DNA of 35,661 bases from Pararhodospirillum oryzae (GCF_007992075.1 NZ_BJZO01000044.1:1-35661); one strand, 5' to 3'; shown: positions 24,718 to 34,275, counted from the stretch's first letter. A program made the numbers and translations. Notes: generated by a model not told the origin, from the sequence alone.

Positions 24718-24934
24718 GCCGATTTTTCCTTGGTTGTCTTCAAGAAAAACGTCTCCTTCCCTGTTATCTCGCGTTCTTGTTTTTGCCATGCAGCATACAG
24801 AGCGGACATCACGCCAGCAATGGCAATCCCCCTTCTTCAGGGACAGGGCCGCATGACCGAAACGCCGGGCTTGCAGACCCAGGGTGGTCGTGGCTCGTTT
24901 CGCTCGCAGGATGGGTTGAGGGCGGCGGCCTGTC

Positions 24935-24962
24935 TTGACCTGATCCGGGCATGCGCTAGAGT
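24935..24962 (+). promoter_or_regulatory. Candidate sigma-70 promoter for ilvD
   Basis: TTGACC (24935-24940) and TAGAGT (24957-24962) are separated by 16 bp and lie about 80 bp before the ilvD start. The hexamers have one and two mismatches to consensus. No leader peptide rich in branched amino acids was found after it. Confidence 0.4.
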
Positions 24963-25043
24963 CGGATCTGGGTGCGCAAGGGTCCCGCCGCCGGCCCCTG
25001 GCCCTTCCCCCCTTCCTTGTTCCCCATCGTGAAAGGCACGGTC

Positions 25044-26894
25044 ATGCCCGCCTACCGCTCCCGCACCTCTACCCACGGTCGCACCATGGCCGGGGCCCGC
25101 GCCCTGTGGCGTGCCACCGGCATGACGGACGCGGATTTTGGCAAGCCGATCATCGCCATCGCCAATTCCTTCACCCAGTTCGTACCCGGGCATGTGCACC
25201 TGAAGGACCTGGGGCAGCTTGTCGCCCGCGCCATCGAGGCCGCCGGCGGTGTTGCCAAGGAATTCGATACCATCGCCATCGACGACGGCATCGCCATGGG
25301 CCATGACGGCATGCTCTACAGCCTGCCGTCGCGGGACCTGATCGCCGATTCGGTCGAATACATGGTCAATGCCCACTGCGCCGACGCGCTGGTCTGCCTG
25401 TCCAACTGCGACAAGGTGACCCCGGGCATGATGATGGCGGCCTTGCGCTTGAACATCCCGACCATTTTCGTTTCGGGCGGGCCCATGGAAGCCGGGCGGG
25501 CCGTGGTCGACGGGGTGGAACGCGCGGTGGACCTGATCGACGCCATGGTCATGGCCGGCAATCCCCAGGTGTCCGACGAGGTCGTCGCGGCCGTGGAGCA
25601 ATCCGCCTGTCCCACCTGCGGATCGTGCTCGGGCATGTTCACCGCCAACTCGATGAACTGCCTGACCGAGGCGCTGGGGCTGTCGCTGCCCGGCAGCGGC
25701 ACCTTGATCGCCACCCACGCCAGACGCCGCGACCTGTTCGAGGAAGCCGGGCGCACCATCGTGGCCCTGGCCAAGCGCCATTACGAGCACGACGACGCCA
25801 GCGTGCTGCCGCGTGCCATCGCCACCAAGGCCGCGTTTGAAAACGCCATGACCCTGGACATCGCCATGGGCGGCTCGACCAACACGGTCTTGCACCTGCT
25901 GGCGGCGGCCCAGGCCGGTGAGGTGCCGTTCACCATGGCCGACATCGACCGCCTGTCGCGCCAGGTGCCCCACCTGTGCAAGGTGGCCCCCAGCACGCCC
26001 TCGGTCCACATTGAGGACGTTCACCGCGCCGGCGGGATTTTCGGCATCCTGGGCGAGCTGGACCGGGCCGGGTTGCTGGACACCTCGGTGGGCTCGGTGC
26101 ATGCCGCCTCGCTGGGCGAGGCCCTGGCCCGCTGGGATATCGCCACCACGTCCGATGAAGCGGTGCTGGAGTTCTTCCGGGCCGCCCCCGGCGGCGTGCG
26201 CACGGTGCAGGCCTTCACCAGCACCCGCACCTGGGACCTGGATCAGAACCGCGAAAGCGGCGTGATCCGCGACCGCGCCCACGCCTTTTCCCAGGATGGT
26301 GGTCTCGCCGTGCTGACCGGCAATCTGGCGCCCGGCGGCTGCATCGTGAAAACCGCCGGCGTCGATGCCAGCATCCTCACCTTCACCGGCGAGGTGCGGG
26401 TGTGCGAAAGCCAGGAAGAAGCGGTCTCGCGCATTCTGGGCGGCGACATCGTGGCCGGCAACGTGGTCGTTGTCCGCTACGAGGGCCCCAAGGGCGGCCC
26501 CGGCATGCAGGAAATGCTTTATCCGACCAGCTATCTGAAGTCGCGCGGGCTCGGCAAGGCGTGCGCCCTGGTCACCGACGGCCGTTTCTCGGGGGGCAGC
26601 TCGGGCCTGTCGATCGGCCACGTTTCCCCCGAGGCGGCCTCGGGGGGGGCCATCGGCTTGCTGGAGGACGGCGATACCCTGTTCATCGACATCCCCAACC
26701 GGGTGATCCGGATCGAGCTGGACGAGGCCACCCTGGCCCAGCGCCGCGCCGCCCAGGAAGCGCGTGGCAAGGCAGCCTGGACCCCGGTTTCGCCCCGCCC
26801 GCGTCAGGTCTCGGATGCCCTCAAGGTCTACGCGGCCCTGACCACCAGCGCCGACAAGGGCGCGGTGCGCGATCTGTCGGTGTTGTCGCGTTAA
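25044..26894 (+). CDS. ilvD: Dihydroxy-acid dehydratase IlvD
   Basis: Iron-sulfur enzyme of valine and isoleucine synthesis (third common step), also feeding pantothenate and leucine. The 616-residue length equals that of the E. coli enzyme. The cluster-binding cysteines are in NCDKVTPGM (C122) and [10 protein letters not shown] (C195, with C189 and C192 nearby). GGSTNT and the C-terminal GRFSGGSSG are also present. The ATG at 25044 has AAAGG at about 25032. It stands alone, with a hairpin about 80 bp after the stop. Confidence 0.97.
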   Translation: MPAYRSRTSTHGRTMAGARALWRATGMTDADFGKPIIAIANSFTQFVPGHVHLKDLGQLVARAIEAAGGVAKEFDTIAIDDGIAMGHDGMLYSLPSRDLIADSVEYMVNAHCADALVCLSNCDKVTPGMMMAALRLNIPTIFVSGGPMEAGRAVVDGVERAVDLIDAMVMAGNPQVSDEVVAAVEQSACPTCGSCSGMFTANSMNCLTEALGLSLPGSGTLIATHARRRDLFEEAGRTIVALAKRHYEHDDASVLPRAIATKAAFENAMTLDIAMGGSTNTVLHLLAAAQAGEVPFTMADIDRLSRQVPHLCKVAPSTPSVHIEDVHRAGGIFGILGELDRAGLLDTSVGSVHAASLGEALARWDIATTSDEAVLEFFRAAPGGVRTVQAFTSTRTWDLDQNRESGVIRDRAHAFSQDGGLAVLTGNLAPGGCIVKTAGVDASILTFTGEVRVCESQEEAVSRILGGDIVAGNVVVVRYEGPKGGPGMQEMLYPTSYLKSRGLGKACALVTDGRFSGGSSGLSIGHVSPEAASGGAIGLLEDGDTLFIDIPNRVIRIELDEATLAQRRAAQEARGKAAWTPVSPRPRQVSDALKVYAALTTSADKGAVRDLSVLSR

Positions 26895-26972
26895 CACAAG
26901 GGAATGCGGACCAGGGAAGGGAGGGGGGCGTCCCGGCTCTCTCCTTTTCCTGGATCTTCCCCGGATCCCGAA

Positions 26973-27011
26973 GGAAACACGGGTGGTCTCTTGCGACACC
27001 CCCGTGTTTCC
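26973..27011 (+). terminator. Hairpin after ilvD
   Basis: GGAAACACGGG (26973-26983) pairs perfectly with CCCGTGTTTCC (27001-27011), and an inner GGGTG/CACCC extends the stem. The loop is about 12 bases. There is no T-run; the hairpin is roughly 50 bp before the next gene. Confidence 0.65.
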
Positions 27012-27063
27012 CTCATTCTGAAGGGGCAGGATAAACGGATCGAGTGCCCGCGGGAGAGGGGCC

Positions 27064-27588
27064 ATGAACGCCTTTGCTTTTGATACCCACGCCTCGGTGA
27101 AACGCATGACGGCGGCCGGCATGACCGAGGCCCAGGCCGAGGCGATCACCGATCTGGTGCGCGAGGTCCAAGGCATCGTGGCCGGGGATCTGGCCACCAA
27201 GGCGGACCTGAAGGCGCTGGAGGCGTTACTGCGCTCCGAGATCGCCGGGGTGGAAACCTCGCTGCGTTCCGAGATCGCGTCTCTTGATGCGTCTCTCCGC
27301 TCCGAGATCGCGGCTCTTGATGCGTCTCTCCGCTCCGAGATCGTGGCGCTGCGTTCCGAGATTACGGCTCTTGATACGTCGCTGCGTTCCGAAATCGAAA
27401 GGGTCGAAACGTCGTTGCGTTCCGAGATCGTGGCGGGCGACGCGTCGCTGCGTTCCGAAATCGCGGCGCTGCGCTCGGATGTCAAAGCCGAAATCGCCGA
27501 CGCCAAGACCGACATCATGAAATGGATGGTCGGGACCATGCTGGTCCAGACCGGGCTGATTCTTGGGTTGATGAAGCTGTTCCAGTAG
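27064..27588 (+). CDS. DUF1640-type coiled-coil protein with C-terminal membrane anchor
   Basis: The 174-residue protein opens with FDTHASVKRMTAAGMTEAQAEAI, continues through LATKADLKALEALLRSE into a coiled coil, and ends with a C-terminal transmembrane helix (about residues 152-172, ending MKLFQ). This is the layout of bacterial DUF1640 proteins, relatives of mitochondrial MCUR1/CCDC90. The coiled coil consists of eight LRSEI units, mostly 11 residues apart, with one 7-residue spacing. The underlying 33-bp DNA units are nearly identical (for example 27286-27310 and 27319-27343), so copy number may vary. GAGAGGGG precedes the ATG. The function of this family in bacteria is not established. 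Confidence 0.8.
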   Translation: MNAFAFDTHASVKRMTAAGMTEAQAEAITDLVREVQGIVAGDLATKADLKALEALLRSEIAGVETSLRSEIASLDASLRSEIAALDASLRSEIVALRSEITALDTSLRSEIERVETSLRSEIVAGDASLRSEIAALRSDVKAEIADAKTDIMKWMVGTMLVQTGLILGLMKLFQ

Positions 27589-27608
27589 GGGGGCGCGCGA
27601 ACGCCCGC

Positions 27609-28454
27609 TTATTCCCCCTGGGTCAGAAGCAGCCCGCGCCGGCGCGCGACGTGGAAGGTGTACAGGAATATTCCCACGGCCAGGGTCAGGTACCCGGCGT
27701 TGAGCCCGGCGGCCCACAGCAGATGGTCGACCGGCACCGTGCCGTGAATCAGGACGGCGCGCATGCCCTCGAACACATGGGCGGGGGGAAAGGCGAGAGC
27801 GATCCACTGCAAGGGCTCGGGCAGCACGCCGATCGGGTAATAAATGCCGGCGATCGGCCAGAAGGCAAAAGTCAGCACCCAGGCCATGCTTTCCGCCCCC
27901 AACCCGAAACGGAGCACGATGGCACTGACCACCAGCCCGATCACCCACCCCATGACCAGCAGGTTGACGAAAAAGGCCAGCAGGGGCAGGCCCATGTCGA
28001 AAATGTTGAAGGCATAGAACACGATCGCCAATCCGGCGGCGGGCAGCACGCCCACCAGGGTACGGATCACGCTCATGATCATGAGGGCGCCGACCATTTC
28101 GACGGGGCGCAGGGGCGTGACGAACAGGGAGGCCAGGTTGCGCGACCAGAGTTCCTCGAAAAACGACAAAGAGAATCCCAGGTTGCCGCGAAACAGCACG
28201 TCCCACAGCAAAACGGCAGCCAGGAACATGCCGCTGGCCTGGGCCACCAAGCTGGACTCGGTCATCAGGAAGCGGGTGAGGAAGCCCCAGGTAATCATCT
28301 GGATGATGGGCCAGTAGGCCATTTCCAGCAGCCGGGGCACCGAGCCGCGCAGCAGGTACCAGTGGCGCAGGACCAGGGCCAGGACGCGGCGCAGGGAAGC
28401 CCCCGGGCTTGGGGTATGGCCAGCGGAAGCAACGGAAGTGGAAACATCGGGCAT
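27609..28454 (-). CDS. ABC-2 type transporter permease
   Basis: The 281-residue protein has a cytoplasmic N-terminus and six predicted membrane segments of the ABC-2 (DrrB/NodJ-like) export permease type. Features include LEMAYWPIIQMITWGFL early on, LFVTPLRPVEMVGALM in the middle, and FWPIAGIYYPIGVLPEPLQWIALAFPPAHVFEGMR, the usual conserved region before the last helix. The ATG at 28454 follows AAGGA by seven bases. No ABC ATPase gene lies next to it, so the partner must be encoded elsewhere. Its 3' end faces the DUF1640 gene, 20 bp away. Confidence 0.88.
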   Translation of the reverse strand: MPDVSTSVASAGHTPSPGASLRRVLALVLRHWYLLRGSVPRLLEMAYWPIIQMITWGFLTRFLMTESSLVAQASGMFLAAVLLWDVLFRGNLGFSLSFFEELWSRNLASLFVTPLRPVEMVGALMIMSVIRTLVGVLPAAGLAIVFYAFNIFDMGLPLLAFFVNLLVMGWVIGLVVSAIVLRFGLGAESMAWVLTFAFWPIAGIYYPIGVLPEPLQWIALAFPPAHVFEGMRAVLIHGTVPVDHLLWAAGLNAGYLTLAVGIFLYTFHVARRRGLLLTQGE

Positions 28455-28567
28455 GGAGAGGTCCTTGACGCGAGGCGGGGCCTGGGAAGGCGGGCCTGGA
28501 AGCAACGGAGGGTCAGCGTTCCCCCGTCCGCAAGGGTCGGCCCGGTGGAAAAACCATGGGGTGGGCG

Positions 28568-29053
28568 TCAGGGCCGGGGGGAACGGTCGTATCCTTGAAG
28601 GGCGTGGTCAAGGGACCAGATGCGAACCCGGTGGTGGCGCGGAAGACGCGCGCAGCATCGTTCCCACTCCTTGAGGATGGACAGATCCCCCATTCCAACC
28701 CCACGCATGGCGTGATCGGGAAATTCCGCAAGCCAGCTTCGGATGGTGGCCGTGTCGGGGGGCTCCATGGCCTGCCAGGGGGCCGAGCCTTCGATCGCCG
28801 CCTTAACCTGTTTCGTGAACCGCAGGGCCGTTTCCCGCCGCTGCCTGCCGTCGCTGACCTGGGCGATAAAGTTACCGGTTTCGATGATGGCCGCCATGGG
28901 CAGCAGAAGATGATGAGTGTCCGGATCCTCCACCAAGCGGTCCAGTTCTCTCCAAACCGCATCCCGATCCTGGCTACGCCCTGGAACCTCCAGCACGTTC
29001 AGGAAAATGCAGGTGTCCATCAAGATGGTGCATGGCGCGATGGCGGCGGGCAT
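28568..29053 (-). CDS. PIN-domain ribonuclease-like protein, partner of AAA ATPase
   Basis: The 161-residue protein carries the acidic residues of PIN nucleases in order: D13 (LMDTCIF), E58 (AAIIETGN), D123 (GMGDLSIL) and D149 (WSLDHAL). This is the same plan as VapC toxins, but longer. Its ATG overlaps the stop of the ATPase gene by one base (TGATG), so the pair is translationally coupled. There is no VapB-like antitoxin; the upstream gene is an ATPase. The product is predicted to cut RNA (or DNA) in a regulated way, possibly as an antiphage effector. Confidence 0.75.
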   Translation of the reverse strand: MPAAIAPCTILMDTCIFLNVLEVPGRSQDRDAVWRELDRLVEDPDTHHLLLPMAAIIETGNFIAQVSDGRQRRETALRFTKQVKAAIEGSAPWQAMEPPDTATIRSWLAEFPDHAMRGVGMGDLSILKEWERCCARLPRHHRVRIWSLDHALQGYDRSPRP

Positions 29054-30354
29054 CAAGGGGCCTCCATCGACCGGCGCAGGTCGTCCAGCCATGCCTTGGC
29101 CCGCTGACGGCGGACTTCGGGAGATGGCGTATTCTTGACCAGGCGATCCAGGATGCCGCGCGTGAGCAGATGGCCCACCGTTCCTTGCGCGATGAGTTCG
29201 GGATAGCGCTCCAGATCCTGAAGGCGGACCAGGCGGCTGGACCCATCGTCGGGGTCGCGGTAGCAAAAAACCACGGAGGGGATGGTTTCGTCGGGCAGGG
29301 CATCCAGCAAGGCCGGATTGTGGCTGCTGATCAGGATTTGCAAGCCTCGGTGCCGGGAAAGCGCCAGCAGGCGCGCGAGGATGTCCCCCACGCGGCTGGG
29401 ATGCAAGCCGTTGTCAATTTCCTCGATCACCACAAGGCTGCCCGGGGGGGCCGACAGCAAGGCTGCGGCGATGGCCAGGACCCGCAACGTGCCATCCGAA
29501 AGCAAGGTTGCATCGAATTTTCGGGTGACACCGCCAAAGGTCTCTTCCAGTTCAACCATGACCTCGTTGCGTGGCGTTTCGATAAAGGTCATGGCGCGGA
29601 TGTCCTGCTCGGGCAGGCTCCGGATCAAGCCAAGGATCTCGTCTCCCATTTCGTCCTTGAGGGCGTACAAAACGCCGGACAAATTAGCCCCGTCGCCTTT
29701 CAGGCGTTGTTCGGTCTTGTAGCTGTATCCGCGCATCAGGGCTGGCTGAGGGTCGAGGAACAGGATATCCGACAAGGTATTTTGATAAAACCGGCAGACC
29801 TCGGGAATCGCGAGGTGGGCCTTGCGGTGTCCCTCCTCGAACCGGGCCGAGCCTTGCAACTGGTGAAGGATCGCCAGTTGATCGGTGCAGGTGGTGCGAG
29901 GTTTTGTCCCGCCCCGCGCAAAGTTGTTGTAGGCAACGCTCAGGTCGTTGCCTCCGGCCGCCCCCGGGGCCAGCACTTCGTACAAAGGCACGGAGCTTGT
30001 GGGGGAGGTCACCCGTTCGTCCACGATGTGCAGATCGCTTTCCCCATCGATCCGCAGTGAGATGGAAAAACAAGGCCAGTCGGGATGCTCCGTCTCACAG
30101 GCCAGCGTGAAGATGTTCGCTCCGTCACGGCCCAGGCTCGCCACCGTCCCCCGGATGGCTTGGTCTCCTTCGTGGACCGCGTACCGAATCGATCCCAGGC
30201 GGTTGCCTTGGGCAATCCAGGACAACAACCGTACCCCTTCAAGCGCGTTGCTTTTCCCCGAGGCATTCGCGCCAATCAGAACCGTGAGCGGGGCGAAGTC
30301 CAGGGTTGCTTTCCGATAGCTTTTAAAATCTCGAAGGGCAAAGCGGGTGAGCAT
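29053..30354 (-). CDS. AAA (RecF/OLD-like) ATPase
   Basis: SMC/RecF-type ATPase of 433 residues. Walker A is GANASGKS (28-35), after the typical start LTRFALRDFKSYRKA. The ABC-like signature LSDGTLR lies near 285, Walker B VVIEEIDNGLHP near 307-318, and the H-loop ISSHN near 340. It matches the AAA_21-type ATPases that pair with effector genes in defence systems. No TOPRIM domain is seen, unlike OLD nucleases. It directly precedes and overlaps the PIN gene. The ATG at 30354 has GGGGAGA upstream. Its own substrate is unknown; sensing an invader and releasing the PIN effector is an inference. Confidence 0.85.
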   Translation of the reverse strand: MLTRFALRDFKSYRKATLDFAPLTVLIGANASGKSNALEGVRLLSWIAQGNRLGSIRYAVHEGDQAIRGTVASLGRDGANIFTLACETEHPDWPCFSISLRIDGESDLHIVDERVTSPTSSVPLYEVLAPGAAGGNDLSVAYNNFARGGTKPRTTCTDQLAILHQLQGSARFEEGHRKAHLAIPEVCRFYQNTLSDILFLDPQPALMRGYSYKTEQRLKGDGANLSGVLYALKDEMGDEILGLIRSLPEQDIRAMTFIETPRNEVMVELEETFGGVTRKFDATLLSDGTLRVLAIAAALLSAPPGSLVVIEEIDNGLHPSRVGDILARLLALSRHRGLQILISSHNPALLDALPDETIPSVVFCYRDPDDGSSRLVRLQDLERYPELIAQGTVGHLLTRGILDRLVKNTPSPEVRRQRAKAWLDDLRRSMEAP

Positions 30355-30397
30355 GGGCGCGGTTCTCCCCGAGGGGGCCTTGTGTCGTGGTCGTGTG

Positions 30398-31672
30398 CTA
30401 TGCGTCCGGTCGGGTTCTGGCCAGCGTGCGCCAGGGGCGGGCCAGGTCTTCCTCGAAGACCTGGGGCCAGGGGCGGCTGGTGGCTTCCATGTGGGTCCGG
30501 GCTTTCGCGCCCACCGCGCGCAGATCGTGGGTCAGGGCCTCGGCAATGGCGTTGGCCCAGGGAAGGGGGCCGTCGCCGGTGACCACGAAGCCATCCTCTC
30601 CCGGGCTCACGACCAGATGCCCCAAGCCGTTGTGTCGTCCCGACAGCACCGCCGCCAGGCCGGCCGCGCGCGCTTCCAGCACCACGTTGCCCACCGTTTC
30701 CGATTCGCTCGGGAAAACGAACAGGTCGGCCGAGGCGAACAGACGCGCGAGGTCCCTCTGATCCAGCACGCCGGGCGCGATCAGGCGCGGGCCGCACAGG
30801 CGCTGGGCTTCGGGCAGGTCGCGGCCGGCGCCGGCAACGATCAAGGTCAGGTCGTGCCCCTGGGCCAGAAGACGCGCGACCGCCTGGGCCGCGATCAGCA
30901 GGCGCTTGCTGGCGTCGGCGCGCCCCGCGAACAACAAAACCGGTTGCCCGGGGGGAACCCTGAAGCGTGACTCCAGCCAGGCGCGATCCCGGTGCCGGGG
31001 CGAGAACCGCTCAAGATCCACGCCCCGGCCCAGGAAACTGTAAGGCAGGGCGGGGAACCACGCCTGCACCTTGGCTTCGTCGTCGGCCCGGGAAAGGAAA
31101 ACGTGGCGGCACACGGCCAGATGCCGGCGCAGCCTTTTGGCTTCGGCCTCGGCCAGGCGCTCGCCCAGGTCAAGGGTGCGCACGACCCATCCGCCCAGGC
31201 GTTCTCCCAGCATCCGGCCCACGATGGCCGGCGCGTAGGCGCGGGTCAGGGTTTCGACGTCGGTGTGCTGGGAATGGACGAGCGGCGGGCCGCCGGCGGC
31301 CTGCACCCGCTCGGCCGTGCGGCCGAAGGCGAAGTGGTCGGTGGAAACCATCAGGTCGAAGGCAGGCAGCAAGGCCGCCAGTCGGGGATGGAACGAAGCC
31401 AGATCCGTGTGCCCGGCCCCGCTATCGAGAAAGGCGAAGCGGTTGGTGCCCCAGCGCGGAACCAGCCGGTGAAAACGCGCGTTGGGGCCGCACGCCTCCA
31501 CGCCTTCGGTCTCGCCCAGGAAGAACACCGTCAGGTCGATGTCGGGGGTGGTGGCGGCGGCCTCGGCGAACCGTTCCCACACCTTGACGTGCCCTCCGGC
31601 CTGGGGGGTGCGAAACAAGGTGACCAGAACCGCCACCCGGATCGGGGCGCGCGAGGAAGAGGCATCGGACAT
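30398..31672 (-). CDS. Glycosyltransferase family 4-like protein
   Basis: GT-B fold glycosyltransferase of 424 residues. The N-terminal acceptor domain begins VAVLVTLFRTPQAGGHVKVWERFA. The C-terminal nucleotide-sugar domain begins near VLLFAGRADASKRL and includes VAGAGRDLPEA, ADLFVFPSESETVGNVVLEARAAG and GEDGFVV. The E-x7-E region (SESETVGNVVLEA) is the GT4 signature. It probably acts in envelope polysaccharide or lipid glycosylation; donor and acceptor are unknown. The ATG at 31672 has AAGGA 10 bases upstream. A longer frame exists, but upstream starts lack ribosome binding sites. Confidence 0.85.
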   Translation of the reverse strand: MSDASSSRAPIRVAVLVTLFRTPQAGGHVKVWERFAEAAATTPDIDLTVFFLGETEGVEACGPNARFHRLVPRWGTNRFAFLDSGAGHTDLASFHPRLAALLPAFDLMVSTDHFAFGRTAERVQAAGGPPLVHSQHTDVETLTRAYAPAIVGRMLGERLGGWVVRTLDLGERLAEAEAKRLRRHLAVCRHVFLSRADDEAKVQAWFPALPYSFLGRGVDLERFSPRHRDRAWLESRFRVPPGQPVLLFAGRADASKRLLIAAQAVARLLAQGHDLTLIVAGAGRDLPEAQRLCGPRLIAPGVLDQRDLARLFASADLFVFPSESETVGNVVLEARAAGLAAVLSGRHNGLGHLVVSPGEDGFVVTGDGPLPWANAIAEALTHDLRAVGAKARTHMEATSRPWPQVFEEDLARPWRTLARTRPDA

Positions 31673-31855
31673 GAAAAACGGGTCCTTGGGCTGGATGGTC
31701 CCCTCCGGCCCCAAGAAAGGGGCGCGCGTGGGTTTTCGGGGAAGGCGCACCATGCTAAAGCCCTCGCCCGCCCCGATCAACGCCTGCTCCCGCAGGGCTT
31801 CCTTTCCGGTGTCTCGGTGCTGGCGCAATGGCGCGCGTGCGTGTAGGTATACCCC

Positions 31856-32725
31856 ATGGAACACTGTCTTTCTTTGTCTCGCCTGACCCCCGTCCTGCCG
31901 CCGCTCAAGCCCGGCTGGGTGTGGCTGGTCGGCGCCGGTCCGGGGGATCCCGGTCTTCTCACCTTGCTGGCCGTGCATGCCTTGTCCCAGGCCGACGTGG
32001 TGGTTCACGACGCCCTGATCGACGGGCGGGTCCTGGGCCTTGCCCGCCCCGGGGCGACCTTGATCCACGCCGGCAAGCGCGGCGGCAAGCCCTCGCCCAG
32101 CCAGCCCGACATCTCGGCCCGCCTTGTTGAACTGGCCCGGGCCGGCCAGCGGGTGGTGCGCCTGAAGGGCGGCGATCCCTTTGTCTTCGGTCGCGGCGCC
32201 GAGGAGGCCCGGGTGCTGGCCCGCGCCGGGGTGCCGTTTCGCGTGGTGCCCGGCGTCACCGCCGGCATTGGCGGCCTGGCCTACGCCGGCATTCCCGCCA
32301 CCACCCGCGACACCAACGCCGCCGTGACTTTTGTCACCGGCCATGCCGCCAGCGGCGACGTGCCCGACGCCCTGGACTGGGCCGCGCTCGCCCGGTTGCC
32401 GGTGCTGGTCTTCTACATGGCGCACAAGCACCTGGCGACCATCGTCGATCACCTGAAGGCGGGCGGGCGGGCGGGCGACAGCCCGGCCGCGTTCCTGGTC
32501 GATGCCACCACCGCGACCCAGAAGGTGTTCCGCACGACCCTGGATCAGGCTGTCGCCGATCGCGATCGTCTGGGGGTGGTGCCGCCGGCCTTGTTCGTGG
32601 TGGGCGACGTGGTGCCGCTGGCCGATGAACTGACGTGGTGGACGCCGCCCGAGCGCACCCCCACCGAAAGCGCCTTGTCCTCGCCGTTCCTGAGCGAGGC
32701 CACCGGGCCCGGCCTGTTGGGCTGA
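31856..32725 (+). CDS. cobA: Uroporphyrinogen-III C-methyltransferase
   Basis: SAM-dependent enzyme that makes precorrin-2 from uroporphyrinogen III, the branch point to siroheme and cobalamin. The 289-residue protein has the family motifs GAGPGDP (26-32) and RLKGGDPFVFGRG (about 101-113), then VPGVTAGIGG and the C-terminal VVGDVV. It is the single-domain SUMT form without the CysG dehydrogenase part. The ribosome binding site before the ATG at 31856 is weak. It is divergent from the glycosyltransferase and is followed two bases later by the TauE-like gene. Confidence 0.94.
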   Translation: MEHCLSLSRLTPVLPPLKPGWVWLVGAGPGDPGLLTLLAVHALSQADVVVHDALIDGRVLGLARPGATLIHAGKRGGKPSPSQPDISARLVELARAGQRVVRLKGGDPFVFGRGAEEARVLARAGVPFRVVPGVTAGIGGLAYAGIPATTRDTNAAVTFVTGHAASGDVPDALDWAALARLPVLVFYMAHKHLATIVDHLKAGGRAGDSPAAFLVDATTATQKVFRTTLDQAVADRDRLGVVPPALFVVGDVVPLADELTWWTPPERTPTESALSSPFLSEATGPGLLG

Positions 32726-32727
32726 GC

Positions 32728-33495
32728 GTGGACGCGGCGGCGGCGCTCACGGCGTTGTTCGAGGCGGGGCTGGCCCATTGCCGCAGCCTGGACCTCGACA
32801 CGTCGGGCCCCGTCGTTGGCGCGCTCGCCCTGGCCGGCCTCACCGGCGGGTTGCTCCATTGCACCGGCATGTGCGGGCCTTTCGTGCTGTCGCAGGTGGC
32901 CGCCCGCCTGGAAGCGGTGCCCGTTTCCCGGTTGAGCGAACGCGCGCGCTGGGCCGGGGCCCTGCTCGCGCCCTATCACCTGGGCCGGCTGCTGACCTAC
33001 ACCGTTCTGGGGGCCGGCTCGGCGGCGCTGGTGGGGCAGGGGGGGAGCCTGCTGGCCGACCAAGCCGTGACGCGGGGGCTTTCCGCCGTTCTCATGGGGC
33101 TGGCCGCGCTGTTGTTCCTGATGCACGCCTTGCCCCGCCTGGGGGTGTGGCTGCCACTGCCCCGGCTGCCCGGGCCGCCCGCGCGCTGGATCGCGCCCTT
33201 GATGGCGGCGCCCACCGGCGGGCGGGGGCTGCTACTGGGGGTGATCCTGGGCTTCCTGCCCTGCGGCCTTTTGTACGGCGCCGTGGCCGGGGCCGCCTCG
33301 ACCGCCGATCCCGTGATGGGAGGGCTGGGCATGGCTGCCTTCGCGGCCGGGACCGTGCCGGGGCTGGTGGCGGTGGGGCTGGTCGGCCATCTGGCCGGGC
33401 GCCGCTGGCAAGGCGCCGTCGCCCGGGGCGCGCCCTTGCTGCTGGTGCTCAATGCCCTGGTGTTGCTGGTCCTGGCTGCCCGGGCCTTGTCGTAG
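32728..33495 (+). CDS. TauE/SafE-like membrane protein
   Basis: Integral membrane protein of 255 residues with about six hydrophobic helices. It has the paired motifs GGLLHCTGMCGPF near the N-terminus and GFLPCGLLYGAV in the second half, typical of sulfite exporter TauE/SafE and DsbD-like proteins. Members with the HC-GMCGP motif often occur beside cytochrome oxidase assembly genes, and the next gene here is a SCO protein, so a role in copper or heme-copper oxidase maturation is a reasonable inference. The GTG at 32728 follows the cobA stop by two bases. Confidence 0.75.
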   Translation: MDAAAALTALFEAGLAHCRSLDLDTSGPVVGALALAGLTGGLLHCTGMCGPFVLSQVAARLEAVPVSRLSERARWAGALLAPYHLGRLLTYTVLGAGSAALVGQGGSLLADQAVTRGLSAVLMGLAALLFLMHALPRLGVWLPLPRLPGPPARWIAPLMAAPTGGRGLLLGVILGFLPCGLLYGAVAGAASTADPVMGGLGMAAFAAGTVPGLVAVGLVGHLAGRRWQGAVARGAPLLLVLNALVLLVLAARALS

Positions 33496-33602
33496 GCGTT
33501 CGGGGAGGCGATGGAAAAGTCATCCCCGCCCGGGCCCTGGCCCCGGGGATGCTTGCTGTCTTGAGTGCCTTGCCGGGTTTTCCCGTTCGCCGGAGTCTTG
33601 TC

Positions 33603-34232
33603 ATGACCGAGCCTTCTTCCGAAACGCCCCGTTCCCCGTCGTTGATGGGGCGCCTCGTGGGGCCGTTGATCATCATCGTGGTGGTGATCGGCATTGCCTT
33701 TCTCGGGCGTATTCCGCTGCTGCCGGGCCCGCAAAGCGGCCTGGGCGGGCCTTTCACGCTGGTGAACGAAGCCGGCGAGACGGTGACCGACCAGACCTTT
33801 GCCGGGCGTTTCCTGCTGGTGTACTTCGGCTACACCTCGTGCCCCGATGTGTGCCCCACCAGCCTTGCCCTGATCGGCCGCGCCCTGGACATGGCGCCGC
33901 CCGAGGCTCGCGCGCGCGTGACGCCGTTGTTCATCAGCGTGGATCCGGAACGCGACACCCCCGAGCGCGCCGCGTCCTACGCCCGGGCCTTTCACCCGGC
34001 CCTGATCGGCCTGACCGGCACGCCCGAGCAGATCGCGGCGGTGGCGCACGGCTACCGGGCCACCTATGCCCGCGTTGACCATGGAGAGAACCGCCCTTAC
34101 ACCATCGATCACTCGGCCTATATTTATCTGATGGGCCCGGACGGCCGCTTCCTGGCCCACTTCGAGCCCAACACCCCGCCCGAGCGAATCGCCGATGCCC
34201 TGCGGGCCGTCATGGGGCTTCCCAAGTCGTGA
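33603..34232 (+). CDS. SCO1/SenC family copper chaperone
   Basis: Membrane-anchored thioredoxin-fold protein of 209 residues. One N-terminal transmembrane helix (about 18-35) is followed by the copper-binding C80-P-D-V-C84 motif in YFGYTSCPDVCPT, and the third ligand H170 in IDHSAYIYL. Such proteins deliver copper to the CuA centre of cytochrome c oxidase or act as redox chaperones. The ATG at 33603 has GGAG at 33592-33595. It lies 107 bp after the TauE-like gene, with no oxidase genes in the window. Confidence 0.93.
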   Translation: MTEPSSETPRSPSLMGRLVGPLIIIVVVIGIAFLGRIPLLPGPQSGLGGPFTLVNEAGETVTDQTFAGRFLLVYFGYTSCPDVCPTSLALIGRALDMAPPEARARVTPLFISVDPERDTPERAASYARAFHPALIGLTGTPEQIAAVAHGYRATYARVDHGENRPYTIDHSAYIYLMGPDGRFLAHFEPNTPPERIADALRAVMGLPKS

Positions 34233-34275
34233 CGGCACGTCCTTCCCGTCGCGTTTTTCCAAGGACCGTTTCCCG

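Noticed and set aside
24837-27539. Minus-strand open frame of 900 codons opposite ilvD and the DUF1640 gene
   Set aside because: Antisense of two well-supported genes; composition is typical of shadow frames.
28568-29053. VapBC toxin-antitoxin locus
   Set aside because: The PIN gene has no short DNA-binding antitoxin gene next to it; its coupled partner is a 433-aa ATPase.
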